From: Minisyncoccota bacterium
GTDB lineage: Bacteria > Patescibacteriota > Minisyncoccia > Phycocordibacterales > UBA9973
DNA length: 39,993 nucleotides
Assembly (NCBI GenBank): GCA_025453495.1
Contig: JALOQM010000005.1
Coordinates: 1 to 39,993, forward strand
Direction of reading: 5' to 3'
The notes below the pieces were generated by a model. The model was not told the origin of the DNA. It worked only from the letters and a program-made list of their open reading frames with translations, and did not search any database. This document shows, in pieces, positions 10,741 through 20,115 of the stretch (position 1 is its first letter; every line of letters begins with the position of its first letter). The position numbers were made by a program, and so were the translations under genes.

Positions 10741-10914
10741 ATGAAGAAAATAATGGCCGATGACCTCTCTGCCAGAGAGCATGACTCAATTGTCAGAATT
10801 TTACAGAGACAGAATCGCGCCCTCGAGGCGGATAGATTCAGGAAAGGTGAGCTTGCTATTGAAATCATTCTTTCTGAGCCTGTAAATTTTACAGACTTTA
10901 GCAAGAAAAACTAA
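10741..10914 (+). CDS. Small hypothetical protein (57 aa)
   Basis: MKKIMADDLSAREHDSIVRILQRQNRALEADRFRKGELAIEIILSEPVNFTDFSKKN*; below the ORF-track cutoff, bracketed by two terminators and preceded by an inverted repeat. Confidence 0.6.
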   Translation: MKKIMADDLSAREHDSIVRILQRQNRALEADRFRKGELAIEIILSEPVNFTDFSKKN

Positions 10915-10939
10915 GCTCGAAGTAGCTCAAAAACTTCAC

Positions 10940-10964
10940 CACTCTTGAGATAGAGTGTTTTTTT
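10940..10964 (+). terminator. Intrinsic terminator after the small ORF
   Basis: CACTCT tgagat AGAGTG TTTTTTT. Confidence 0.75.
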
Positions 10965-11253
10965 ATTTATGCCGATTTATTCTAATATAATATTTATATG
11001 CGGTCGTGTATAAATATTTATATGTCTTTTTTCTCTTGATTTTCTTAAAGAGCAATCGTTTCTGCTTACAGAATTGCTTGCTGAATAATCGGAGGTTATA
11101 CCCTCAACTATTCATTAAGGATTGGTTTTATGTCAATCTTTTTTCTATAAATTCCAAGGTTACACCTTGGGCATATTTGATATATTGAGACTGTGCACTT
11201 TTATTGATAAACAGTCGTTTTAATGGTAGTATAGTAGCGCTTTTATATATCTT

Positions 11254-12492
11254 ATGATCGGTGTTGGAACAGCTATATTTTATACAGCAGTGTTTCTCTC
11301 TGTGTATGTACAGGTCTTTTTCTTGGTTACATTTCTCGAGAAACGACGACATATCGTCATCCGCAAGGATTCGATTTCACTCCCAGAGTATCCAGGGGTC
11401 ACAATTATCGTCCCGTGCTGGAATGAAGAAAAGACTGTCGAGAAGACAGTGGCATCACTCCTTGCACTTGAATATCCCAAAGACAAATTACATATCACGA
11501 TTGTCGATGATGGCAGTACAGACAACACATGGGGTGTACTTCAGAAGTATGCACATACTCCAAATATTCATCTCTACAAAAAAGAAAACGGCGGCAAGCA
11601 TACTGCGATGAACTACGCGCTTGCACAGACGACGACGCCATTTACTGGTTGTCTCGATGCTGATTCGGCGGTGCATCCTGAGGCGCTTAAGCGCATCATG
11701 ACGTATTTCGCGGATCCTGAGATTATGGCAGTAGCACCATCAATCATGATAGAGAAGTCAAAGAATCCAATTCAGATCGCCCAGCGCGTCGAGTATGATA
11801 TGGCAGTGTATGTCAAAAAGATGCTCGCATTCATAGGTGGCATTCATGTCACTCCTGGGCCGTTTTCTATTTTTCGCAAGAAAGTGTTTGATGATCTTGG
11901 TAACTATCGTAAAGCACACAATACCGAAGATCAAGAGATTGCACTTCGTATGCAGTCATATGGATATAAGATTGAGCATTGTCCGGATGCATATGTGTAT
12001 ACCGTAAGTCCAAATACGGTGAAGAAGCTCTACAAGCAGCGTCTCCGTTGGATTTATGGTTTTCTCAATAATTTGATTGATTATCGCCATTTGCTCTTTC
12101 GCAAGAAATACGGAAATGTCGCATTGTTTACACTACCATCAGGTTTGATCTCAATCGTGACGGCTATGTTTGGTTTTGGCTATATTCTGTATCGATTTGG
12201 TATATATATTGCAGATAAAGTTGAACAGATACGCATTGTCGGGTGGCAGTTTTCATTGAGACCATTTGATTGGTTCTATGTCAGCACAGAATCAACTATT
12301 TTTCTCTCTATTCTCTTGTATGGTCTCGTTATTTTGGCAATTATGCTTGGTCGTAAAATGTCTCAGGATCGCAAGAAACTCTCGCTCGATTTCCTTTATT
12401 TTATAGTGATCTATAGCGTGGTGGCACCGTTTTGGCTTGCAAAAGCCGTGTATAATACAACTGTTGCCAAAAAGATGCCAACTTGGCGTTAA
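11254..12492 (+). CDS. Membrane glycosyltransferase family 2 (processive GT2-like)
   Basis: VPCWNEEKTVEKTV, DDGSTDNT, DADS, TEDQE and KQRLRW (QxxRW) motifs; N- and C-terminal TM segments. Confidence 0.93.
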   Translation: MIGVGTAIFYTAVFLSVYVQVFFLVTFLEKRRHIVIRKDSISLPEYPGVTIIVPCWNEEKTVEKTVASLLALEYPKDKLHITIVDDGSTDNTWGVLQKYAHTPNIHLYKKENGGKHTAMNYALAQTTTPFTGCLDADSAVHPEALKRIMTYFADPEIMAVAPSIMIEKSKNPIQIAQRVEYDMAVYVKKMLAFIGGIHVTPGPFSIFRKKVFDDLGNYRKAHNTEDQEIALRMQSYGYKIEHCPDAYVYTVSPNTVKKLYKQRLRWIYGFLNNLIDYRHLLFRKKYGNVALFTLPSGLISIVTAMFGFGYILYRFGIYIADKVEQIRIVGWQFSLRPFDWFYVSTESTIFLSILLYGLVILAIMLGRKMSQDRKKLSLDFLYFIVIYSVVAPFWLAKAVYNTTVAKKMPTWR

Positions 12493-12524
12493 TATGTTAT
12501 GTATCTTATAGTAGAAATCAAAGG

Positions 12525-13220
12525 ATGAATCAAAAAATCGACTGGAAAAAATATATACTCGTATTTTTCATTACTCTTTCACTGTTTCTGACAGCAGTCT
12601 ATCTTTCTAATTTCTTTCATCGCAGTAGAGCAGAAGAGATCAAGTCAATCCAAAGCAAAATTGCTATCGACATACTCTCTTCAGAGACACAATATGCATT
12701 GCTTGAAGATCTCTCATGCAAAGATGTCTCAAACTCAATGCTTTCCCAGGAGCTCAATTCACTTGGCGACAAAATAGATTATCAAGAATCAAATAGTTCT
12801 GCAGGAAATGCAGCTGATCTTGTTGATCTCAAACGATATTACTCATTACTTGAAATAAAAGATTATCTGCTCATGCAGAAAGTGACAGAACGATGCGGCG
12901 AAAAAGCATTCTTTATTCTCTATTTTTATACTGATAAAGAAAATTGTAGTGAGTGTGTGAAGCAAGGGTATGTGTTGACGGCTCTGCGAGAGAAGTACCC
13001 ATCGCTTCGTGTGTATTCTTTTGATTATAGTCTTGATCTCTCAGCAGTGCGCGCACTCAAATCAATCTACAAAATCGATGACAGAAACCTTCCGGCGCTC
13101 ATCATAAACAAAGAAGTAGTCACTGGCTTTAAGAGTGTGGAAGATATCGAAGAGCAATTTCCTGAACTTGAGACATTGTTGATTGTCGAAAAAACGAAAG
13201 AAGAGCTAGGCAAGAAATAA
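12525..13220 (+). CDS. Membrane-anchored protein with thioredoxin-like CxxC domain
   Basis: SD-like AAGG before ATG 12525; N-terminal TM helix; FYTDKENCSECVKQGYVLTALREKYPSLRVYSFDYSLD...LPALIINKE resembles a thioredoxin fold with a CSEC motif. Confidence 0.65.
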   Translation: MNQKIDWKKYILVFFITLSLFLTAVYLSNFFHRSRAEEIKSIQSKIAIDILSSETQYALLEDLSCKDVSNSMLSQELNSLGDKIDYQESNSSAGNAADLVDLKRYYSLLEIKDYLLMQKVTERCGEKAFFILYFYTDKENCSECVKQGYVLTALREKYPSLRVYSFDYSLDLSAVRALKSIYKIDDRNLPALIINKEVVTGFKSVEDIEEQFPELETLLIVEKTKEELGKK

Positions 13221-13260
13221 CTCTCGTCTTGCAATTTCTTTTCTGCTACACTGATTGCAT

Positions 13261-15141
13261 ATGAAAAAAGGTATTGCCGCATGGCCGCTGTTTGTCGAAT
13301 TCGCTTTTTCTTTCTTTTCGATTCCACTACTTTTTGGTACATTACTTTCTCCACTCCGACGCGAAGGCAATGCAGGGAATATGGATCTTATCGAGAGTAT
13401 TGCATTCTTCTTTCTCTCGCGGGTTATCGGCTTTGTTCTTCGTGTTGCCTGTATTACGCTCGGACTTATTTTTACTTTCTTTGCTCTCCTGTCGCTGCCG
13501 ATTTTTTTCCTTCCAGTGTCGCTTAACAGAGATGTACTGATGCGCAAAGGAAGTTTCGGTATGGAGCTTTCGTTTAGTACTACGTATTTCCTAGATACAC
13601 ATAGTCGGAGACTTTCATTTTCATATGCGCAAAAATTGTATGGTCGTGATGTTGTAGTAAGTATGATTGTTCGTGGCCTGACGAGAGATGGCAATAATAA
13701 TGTATTGCTTGCAGGTGTTCCAGGTGTCGGTAAATCCACAATTCTTGGTTATCTTTCTCAAATTGCAAGTTCAGGTCTTGCTCCCAAAAAAATTCGCTAT
13801 CATCGTGTCATTGAGCTTATGATGGAGGGCATTAGTATGGATGATCTTTCGAGAATGCTCGAAGAAGCAAAGCAAGCAAAAAATGTAATTCTCGTTATTG
13901 AAAATATCCATCTCTATACCGATGCAAGTAGTATCCTCCTGCCATATCTGCAGTCAGAAGATATTGCCATAATTGGTACCACCGATGGTCATGCGGCAGC
14001 ACTCAATTCTGAGCACACTGAATTCGCAAGAATGTTTGAACAAGTCAATCTAGCGTCTGCTTCAGCTGAGGATACTATACTCATTCTAAAAGATGTTATC
14101 CGTGCTCATGGCATGCATATTGATGAGAATGCAATTCAAGAAATTATTCGTCTTACAGGACGCTACATGCCAAATGCTCCTGAACCAGCACGATCACTTG
14201 ATATACTTGAAGAACTCCGCGCACTAGGTACACAGATCACTCTTGTTGATGTCCAGCAGATAGTATCACAAAAAACAAATATACCACTCGGTGCGCTTTC
14301 TGCTAATGAGACAGAAGTCTTGCAGACACTGGGCGAGCGTATGCGCAAGAAGATTATAGGTCAAGACGAAGCGGTCAAAGATGTCACTGCAGCGATCCGG
14401 CGTCTGCGCGCTGGTATCGCTGATCCCAAGAAACCTGCTGGTAGTTTTCTCTTTCTTGGACCAACTGGCGTGGGAAAGACGCAGACTGCAAAAGTACTTG
14501 CCGAAAACTATTTTGGACATTCAAATGCAATGATACGTTTTGATATGAGTGAATTTGCTCTTGAGGGAAGTATTGAAGTTCTCAAACAACGTATCGCTCG
14601 AGCTATTGAACTTACCCCACTCTCACTTGTTTTTTTTGATGAACTCGAGAAAGCACACTCATCAATACATAACCTCCTTTTGCAAGTGCTTGATGAAGGA
14701 CGTTTGACAGAAAATAATGGACAGACTGTAAACCTCAAAAATGCGATTATTATTGCTACCTCAAATGCTGGAAGTGCTGATATTATCGCAAACCCAGAGA
14801 TTTCTAAAACGAGTCTTATTGCGCTACTGATAGAACGTGGTATCTATGCACCAGAATTCCTTAATCGTTTTAGTTCGGTGGTACTTTTTTCTCCACTTGA
14901 TCCAAAAGAGACCAGACAGATTGCCGAACTTATGCTCGCAGACGTTGCTGCACGACTGCTTGCTGACAAGAAAATTATACTGCAAGTACAAGATGCAGTC
15001 ATGGATCAGGTCGCCGCAGTTGGGTTTGATCCACAATTTGGTGCGAGACCGATCAAGCGTGCAATTGAAGAACTTATTGAAAACAAAGTTGCTGATGCGA
15101 TTATCGCTGGAGCAGGCGAGGGGACACTTACTATTGGTTAA
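13261..15141 (+). CDS. Membrane-anchored ClpA/ClpB-like double AAA+ ATPase
   Basis: Hydrophobic TM-like N-terminus; D1 Walker A GVPGVGKST; D2 Walker A GPTGVGKT, Walker B LVFFDELEKAH, Arg finger APEFLNRF, sensor 2 FGARPIKRAIEELIENKVAD. ORF track begins at an upstream TTG (13255). Confidence 0.92.
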   Translation: MKKGIAAWPLFVEFAFSFFSIPLLFGTLLSPLRREGNAGNMDLIESIAFFFLSRVIGFVLRVACITLGLIFTFFALLSLPIFFLPVSLNRDVLMRKGSFGMELSFSTTYFLDTHSRRLSFSYAQKLYGRDVVVSMIVRGLTRDGNNNVLLAGVPGVGKSTILGYLSQIASSGLAPKKIRYHRVIELMMEGISMDDLSRMLEEAKQAKNVILVIENIHLYTDASSILLPYLQSEDIAIIGTTDGHAAALNSEHTEFARMFEQVNLASASAEDTILILKDVIRAHGMHIDENAIQEIIRLTGRYMPNAPEPARSLDILEELRALGTQITLVDVQQIVSQKTNIPLGALSANETEVLQTLGERMRKKIIGQDEAVKDVTAAIRRLRAGIADPKKPAGSFLFLGPTGVGKTQTAKVLAENYFGHSNAMIRFDMSEFALEGSIEVLKQRIARAIELTPLSLVFFDELEKAHSSIHNLLLQVLDEGRLTENNGQTVNLKNAIIIATSNAGSADIIANPEISKTSLIALLIERGIYAPEFLNRFSSVVLFSPLDPKETRQIAELMLADVAARLLADKKIILQVQDAVMDQVAAVGFDPQFGARPIKRAIEELIENKVADAIIAGAGEGTLTIG

Positions 15142-15295
15142 AAAGAATGTATTAGAAAGCTAGTATGTATTTAGTGCAATCTTCTTTGTATAAAACAGAG
15201 CTTCGAGTTTGTAAATTTTTGAGAAAATTCTTCTTCAATTGTTCGTGTACAGTATACTTCTTGCACTCAATATGTTTATTTGAAAACATGTTTTT

Positions 15296-15371
15296 TGGAG
15301 CCGCTTCTCGGACTTGAACCGAGGACCTTCGCTTTACAAAAGCGTTGCTCTACCAACTGAGCTAAAGCGGC
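15296..15371 (-). tRNA. tRNA-Thr (anticodon TGT), CCA encoded
   Basis: Minus strand GCCGCTTTAGCTCAGTTGGTAGAGCAACGCTTTTGTAAAGCGAAGGTCCTCGGTTCAAGTCCGAGAAGCGGCTCCA; cloverleaf, anticodon loop TTTGTAA. Confidence 0.95.
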
Positions 15372-15478
15372 AATACTTTTTTATTCTTCTACTTACCTCA
15401 ATTTTCGCTGTTGTTAGTTACCAAGACAGCCAAAGCGTCATATAGGCACAACTTTGCCTATTTACTATAGCATATTTT

Positions 15479-15910
15479 TTACAAAGTACCAGTCTCTTTC
15501 TCTTTTGCTTCCTCCTGACGCTTCATGTATGCATGAGCTCTCTGAATCCTTTTTTTATATTCAGAAATATTGTGGAGAAAATGAGATACAGCACTTTCGC
15601 GCGCAGGAAGATGGCGCCGTCTTTTGGGAGTGAGAAGTGTGCGTATCTTTGGCTCAAGTACTCTTGCTTTACGCTTGAGAAAATAGGTTCCTTTGATCCA
15701 CAGACGCAGAAGAATAAGAACAAAGCGGTGTCCGAGATATTTGCTATAGAACAGTACAGTGTTTTTGAGGGCAGCGAAATTCACATCGGGAAAATGTAAA
15801 TTTTCTGAATTAAAAGTATATGTGCGACCAAGTCGCAATTGCCGTATCCGTATCCCGATCATAACTATGATCGCAAGGAGCGATGCAATAAAGATAAGAT
15901 AGAGGATCAT
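15479..15910 (-). CDS. Hypothetical protein with N-terminal TM helix and basic C-terminus
   Basis: MILYLIFIASLLAIIVMIGIRIRQ... followed by K/R-rich soluble region; fits the gap before tsf. Confidence 0.7.
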   Translation of the reverse strand: MILYLIFIASLLAIIVMIGIRIRQLRLGRTYTFNSENLHFPDVNFAALKNTVLFYSKYLGHRFVLILLRLWIKGTYFLKRKARVLEPKIRTLLTPKRRRHLPARESAVSHFLHNISEYKKRIQRAHAYMKRQEEAKEKETGTL

Positions 15911-15930
15911 ACTACGAGTGGGTCCTTGTA

Positions 15931-16701
15931 TTAGATACTAAAGACAGCGTATTCGGTGAGAGTAGCACCGCTTGATTCGAGAAGTTTTCCAACGGTCACA
16001 TCAGGATTTTTGATGAATGGCTGGTCAAGTAGTGTTTGTTCTTTGAAGTATGAGCTGATTTTTCCTTCAAGTATTTTTTTCTGTATATCTTCTGGTTTTT
16101 CAGATTCCGCGACTTCTTTTGCAAACAGTTCAGTTGCCATACGTTTTGCATCTTCAGGAACGTCATTTGCGCTCATGTATGCTGGCTTCATCGCTGCGAT
16201 GTGCATGGCAATATCTTTTGCAAGATCAGTTGTGCCGCCAGTGAGATTGGTAACAACTCCTGATTTACCATTGTGCACATAGAGTCCAAGTGTTTCGCCA
16301 GTAAATTCTCTTATATCTCCAAGCTGGATGTTTTCTCCAACTTTCTGAACAATTGCACTTATCATCTCTGGCGCAGCTGTCTGTGTAGCTTCTACGCCAT
16401 CAGCGAGTGCTTTTTCAGCGATAGTATTAGCAAGACTTGTAAAGTCTTCATTTTTTGCGACGAAGTCCGTCTCGCAATTTAAGATTACCGCAACTGCCTT
16501 TGTCCCTTCTTTTTTGATCACCACAACTCCATCTTTTGCTTCACGATCAGATTTCTTTGCTGCAATTTCACTTGATTTCTTCTTGAGAATCATAAGTGCT
16601 TTTTGCATGTCGCCACCTGCTTCTTCGAGTGCCTTTCTGCACTGCATAACTGAGACACCTGTAGCGTCACGCAATTCTTTGACTTGTTCTGTGGTAATCA
16701 T
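15931..16701 (-). CDS. tsf: Translation elongation factor Ts
   Basis: MITTEQVKELRDATGVSVMQCRKALEEAGGDMQKA and CETDFVAKNEDF motifs. Confidence 0.98.
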   Translation of the reverse strand: MITTEQVKELRDATGVSVMQCRKALEEAGGDMQKALMILKKKSSEIAAKKSDREAKDGVVVIKKEGTKAVAVILNCETDFVAKNEDFTSLANTIAEKALADGVEATQTAAPEMISAIVQKVGENIQLGDIREFTGETLGLYVHNGKSGVVTNLTGGTTDLAKDIAMHIAAMKPAYMSANDVPEDAKRMATELFAKEVAESEKPEDIQKKILEGKISSYFKEQTLLDQPFIKNPDVTVGKLLESSGATLTEYAVFSI

Positions 16702-16784
16702 AGGTTATAGTTTCTAGTGATTAGATTTTAGTAAAAAAACGATTTACTAACAGCTAGGAAACTAGCTACTAGTAACTGTGGTGA

Positions 16785-17492
16785 TTATTTCGCCGCAAAT
16801 GTAGCTTCTTTATACGCCTTTACGATCGCTTCCACAAAGAAAGCGATACTTGATGCAGCTGCATCATTTGCGACGATAGGGTAGTCGATGTCGCGAATAT
16901 TGGTGTCTGAGTTTGCAAGAGCAATAACTGGCACACCTGCTTTCTTGGCTTCAGTGACCGCGATGTGCTCTTTTTTGGCGTCTACCACAAAGAGTGCTTC
17001 TGGTGTTTTGACGACGTTTACAACACCGGAGAAAAGCTTGTGCAATCGCTCGATTTCGCGCTCAATCATAAGCTTTTCTTTTTTTGTGTAGACGCCTAGT
17101 TCACCGTTTGCTCGTTTTGCTTGTAGATCAGTAAGCTTACTAATGCGCTTTTTGATCTCAGAGAAGTTGGTGAGCGTGCCACCGATCCAGCGCTCGATGA
17201 CATAGGGCATATCAAGTGAAGTAGCTCCTGCTTCAATTGCTTTCTTTGCTTCTGGTTTTACGCCGACAAAGAGTATCTTTTTCCCTGTTTTTGCAAGATC
17301 TGCGACAAATGCAAGCACCTCAGCGAGCTGAGTATCAGTCTTTTCAAGATCAATGATGTCGGTCCTGTTCTTCGTGGTGAAGATCAGAGGAGCGACTGAC
17401 GGGTGACGTCGAGTCTTCGAATAGCCGAAATGCGCGCCGGCTTTAAACATGTCGTCAACGAGTCCTGCTGTTTTAGCTTCTTTCGTATTCAT
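16785..17492 (-). CDS. rpsB: 30S ribosomal protein S2
   Basis: MFKAGAHFGYSKTRRHPSVAPLIF, VDAKKEHIAVTEAKKAGVPVIALANSDTN, SIAFFVEAIVKAY. Confidence 0.98.
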   Translation of the reverse strand: MNTKEAKTAGLVDDMFKAGAHFGYSKTRRHPSVAPLIFTTKNRTDIIDLEKTDTQLAEVLAFVADLAKTGKKILFVGVKPEAKKAIEAGATSLDMPYVIERWIGGTLTNFSEIKKRISKLTDLQAKRANGELGVYTKKEKLMIEREIERLHKLFSGVVNVVKTPEALFVVDAKKEHIAVTEAKKAGVPVIALANSDTNIRDIDYPIVANDAAASSIAFFVEAIVKAYKEATFAAK

Positions 17493-17525
17493 ACCGGACT
17501 ATCCTAGCAGAAAAGGGTGATTCTC

Positions 17526-17676
17526 GCAACACTTCGACTCGCTCTGCTCGCTCAGTGCAAGCTATTAAAAATTAAAGATCGAGACGAAGTGTCATGAGTC
17601 AATCGAAGGATCTGGTATGCACGGAGCAGTGGTGAATGGCCCTGAGCGAGGGTAGTGCCGAGTTGAAGGACAGTCA
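17526..17676. repeat. Imperfect inverted repeat, REP-like intergenic element
   Basis: Left arm CTTCGACTCGCTCTGCTCGCTCAGTGC; right arm GGCCCTGAGCGAGGGTAGTGCCGAGTTGAAGGAC reads as CTTCAACTCGGCACTACCCTCGCTCAGGGCC on the minus strand. Confidence 0.5.
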
Positions 17677-17762
17677 GAAACAAAAGTGTTGAATGGGTTT
17701 ATACAGGCTACTTGAGTTTTTTGAATCATTTTGAAGATAAGCAATCTTAATATGTCTATTTT

Positions 17763-17789
17763 TTGACTTGGGCCTTTATTTACTATAGT
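17763..17789 (+). promoter_or_regulatory. Promoter for proS (TTGACT-N15-TATAGT)
   Basis: -10 TATAGT ends 11 nt before the proS ATG, so the transcript would be nearly leaderless. Confidence 0.55.
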
Positions 17790-17799
17790 ATGTGGGCAC

Positions 17800-19059
17800 A
17801 TGCGCCAATCTCACCTATTTACAAAAACACGCAAAGAGGCACCTGCTGACGAGATGTCAAAAAACGCCGAGCTTCTTATCAAGGCTGGCTTCATCCACAA
17901 AGAGATGGCAGGCGTCTACTCTTTTTTGCCACTTGGGCTTCGCGTTTTACAAAAGATTGAAGCTATTATTCGTGACGAGATGAACAAGATTGGTGGTATC
18001 GAGATGCGTACATCAGCTATACAGACAAAAGAGGTGTGGGAAAAAACAGATCGCTGGAGTGATGATGTTGTCGATAATTGGTTCAAGACGACACTCAAAA
18101 GTGGTGGCGAGATCGGTCTTTCATTTACAAATGAAGAGGCGTACTCAACTATTCTCAAGCAGTATATTCATTCATACAAAGATCTCCCTATATATCCCTA
18201 TGATTTCAAAACTATTTTTCGTAATGAGACGCGAGCTAAGTCAGGGATGCTGCGCGGAAGAGAATTCTATTGGAAGGCACTCTATTCCTTTTCAAAAGAT
18301 ATAGCTGAGCACGATGTGTTCTATGAGAAAGCAAAACAGGCATATAAGGCAATATTTCAAAAAGTCGGTATCGGACATATTACCTACGTGACGTTTGCTT
18401 CAGGTGGGACATTTTCCCAATTCTCTCATGAATTTCAGACTATTACTGCAGCAGGTGAAGATACCATTTATATTGATGAGTCAAAGGGTATAGCGGTAAA
18501 CAAAGAAGTCTATACCGATGAGGTGCTCGCTGAGCTTGGTCTCGTAAAGGAGCACTTAATCGAGCAGCGTGCGGTCGAGACTGGAAATATTTTTTCACTT
18601 GGTACTAAGTTCTCAGAGCCATTTGATCTTGCCTATGCAGATGAAACTGGTGTGCGACACTTAGTGATAATGGGAAGTTATGGCATTGGACTTGGTCGCT
18701 TGATGGGTACCGTTGCTGAGACACTCTCTGATGACAAAGGTATTGTCTGGCCAGAATCCATTGCGCCATTTCGCACACACTTACTTGTACTTGGCGATTC
18801 TGCAGCAGTAAAATCAGAAGCAGACAGAGTGTATGCCGAGCTTACAGAAAAAGGAGTAGAAGTATTGTTTGATGATCGTGTTGGTATGAGCGCTGGAGAG
18901 AAGTTTGCTGATGCTGATCTTATCGGCATTCCGTATCGTCTTGTGGTCTCTGAACGCAGTATTGAAGCTGGCGGGATCGAACTCAAGAAGCGTATCGAAG
19001 AGAAAGGGATGGTCGTACCACTTTCGGAATTAGTTGATATGCTAACTGCTCGAAACTAG
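17800..19059 (+). CDS. proS: Prolyl-tRNA synthetase, short form lacking the editing insertion
   Basis: Class II motifs (YSFLPLGLRVLQKIE, FRNETRAKSGMLRGREFYWKALYSF, GSYGIGLGRLMG) and a C-terminal anticodon-binding domain; motifs 2 and 3 too close for a ~180-aa insertion domain. Confidence 0.95.
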   Translation: MRQSHLFTKTRKEAPADEMSKNAELLIKAGFIHKEMAGVYSFLPLGLRVLQKIEAIIRDEMNKIGGIEMRTSAIQTKEVWEKTDRWSDDVVDNWFKTTLKSGGEIGLSFTNEEAYSTILKQYIHSYKDLPIYPYDFKTIFRNETRAKSGMLRGREFYWKALYSFSKDIAEHDVFYEKAKQAYKAIFQKVGIGHITYVTFASGGTFSQFSHEFQTITAAGEDTIYIDESKGIAVNKEVYTDEVLAELGLVKEHLIEQRAVETGNIFSLGTKFSEPFDLAYADETGVRHLVIMGSYGIGLGRLMGTVAETLSDDKGIVWPESIAPFRTHLLVLGDSAAVKSEADRVYAELTEKGVEVLFDDRVGMSAGEKFADADLIGIPYRLVVSERSIEAGGIELKKRIEEKGMVVPLSELVDMLTARN

Positions 19060-19068
19060 AAATACTAT

Positions 19069-20115
19069 ATGATCAAGAAACTCTTTGAGCTATTTTCAAA
19101 TGATATCGGTATCGACCTTGGTACTGCGTACACACTCGTGTATCTCAAAGGGCACGGCATTATCATCAACGAACCATCAGTTGTTGCTCTCAATCAGAAG
19201 ACAGGACAGATAGTCGCAGTTGGTACAGCAGCGAAGGAAATGCTTGGTAGAACACCGCCACATATCAAGGCAGTTCGTCCACTTGTTGATGGCGTCATCT
19301 CAGATTTTGATGTCACAGAAGAGATGCTTTCTTATCTCATAAACAAAGCAGAAAAAATATCCAAGAAATTTTTTCGTCCGCGAGTGGTTATCGGAGTACC
19401 ATCAGGTATCACCAATGTCGAGACACGCGCTGTCTATGATGCTGCAAGAAATGCTGGTGCGCGTGAAGTACATATTGTAGAGGAACCAATGGCTGCGGCT
19501 ATCGGTATCAAGATTGCAGTCAAAGAACCTGTGGGCTCTATGGTAATCGATATTGGCGGTGGTACTACAGATATAGCAGTTATTTCACTTGGCGGTATCG
19601 TCATGGCAAAGAGTATAAAAATAGCAGGAGACCGACTCAATCAAGACATCATGACGTATATGCGCGATGAGTTCAAAATGCTTATCGGTGAGAAGACTGC
19701 AGAGCAAGTAAAAATCGCTATTGGCACTGTTTCCGAAGGTGAGAATCTTGAAGCAGAAGTTCGTGGTCGGGATCTTGTGACTGGCTTACCGAGACAAGTT
19801 ATCGTCACCTCTGCAGATTTGCGCGAAGCGATGTCAGGTTCGATAGGAAATCTTATTGATGGAATAAAAGAAGTACTTGAAAAGACGCCACCTGAGATTC
19901 TCTCTGATGTTATGCGTGGTGGTATCGTCCTTGTCGGTGGGGGTGCGCTCATAAAAGGTTTTGATGCAGTACTTGGAACGGTGCTTAAAATTCCAGTATT
20001 TGTCGCTGATGATCCATTGACTGCAGTGGCGCGTGGCACGGGTATCATTCTTGAAGATCTTGTATTTTATCAGGAAGTGCTTCTTCCAGCTCACGATGAG
20101 TTACCTCCGCAATAA
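19069..20115 (+). CDS. mreB: Rod shape-determining protein MreB
   Basis: DIGIDLGTAYTLVYLKGHGIIINEPSVVALNQKTG; IDIGGGTTDIAVISLGG; VGGGALIKGFDAVL. Confidence 0.98.
   Translation: MIKKLFELFSNDIGIDLGTAYTLVYLKGHGIIINEPSVVALNQKTGQIVAVGTAAKEMLGRTPPHIKAVRPLVDGVISDFDVTEEMLSYLINKAEKISKKFFRPRVVIGVPSGITNVETRAVYDAARNAGAREVHIVEEPMAAAIGIKIAVKEPVGSMVIDIGGGTTDIAVISLGGIVMAKSIKIAGDRLNQDIMTYMRDEFKMLIGEKTAEQVKIAIGTVSEGENLEAEVRGRDLVTGLPRQVIVTSADLREAMSGSIGNLIDGIKEVLEKTPPEILSDVMRGGIVLVGGGALIKGFDAVLGTVLKIPVFVADDPLTAVARGTGIILEDLVFYQEVLLPAHDELPPQ

Noticed and set aside
17592-17801. ORF 17592-17801 minus
   Set aside because: Covers the divergent promoter region and the REP-like repeat; composition looks non-coding.
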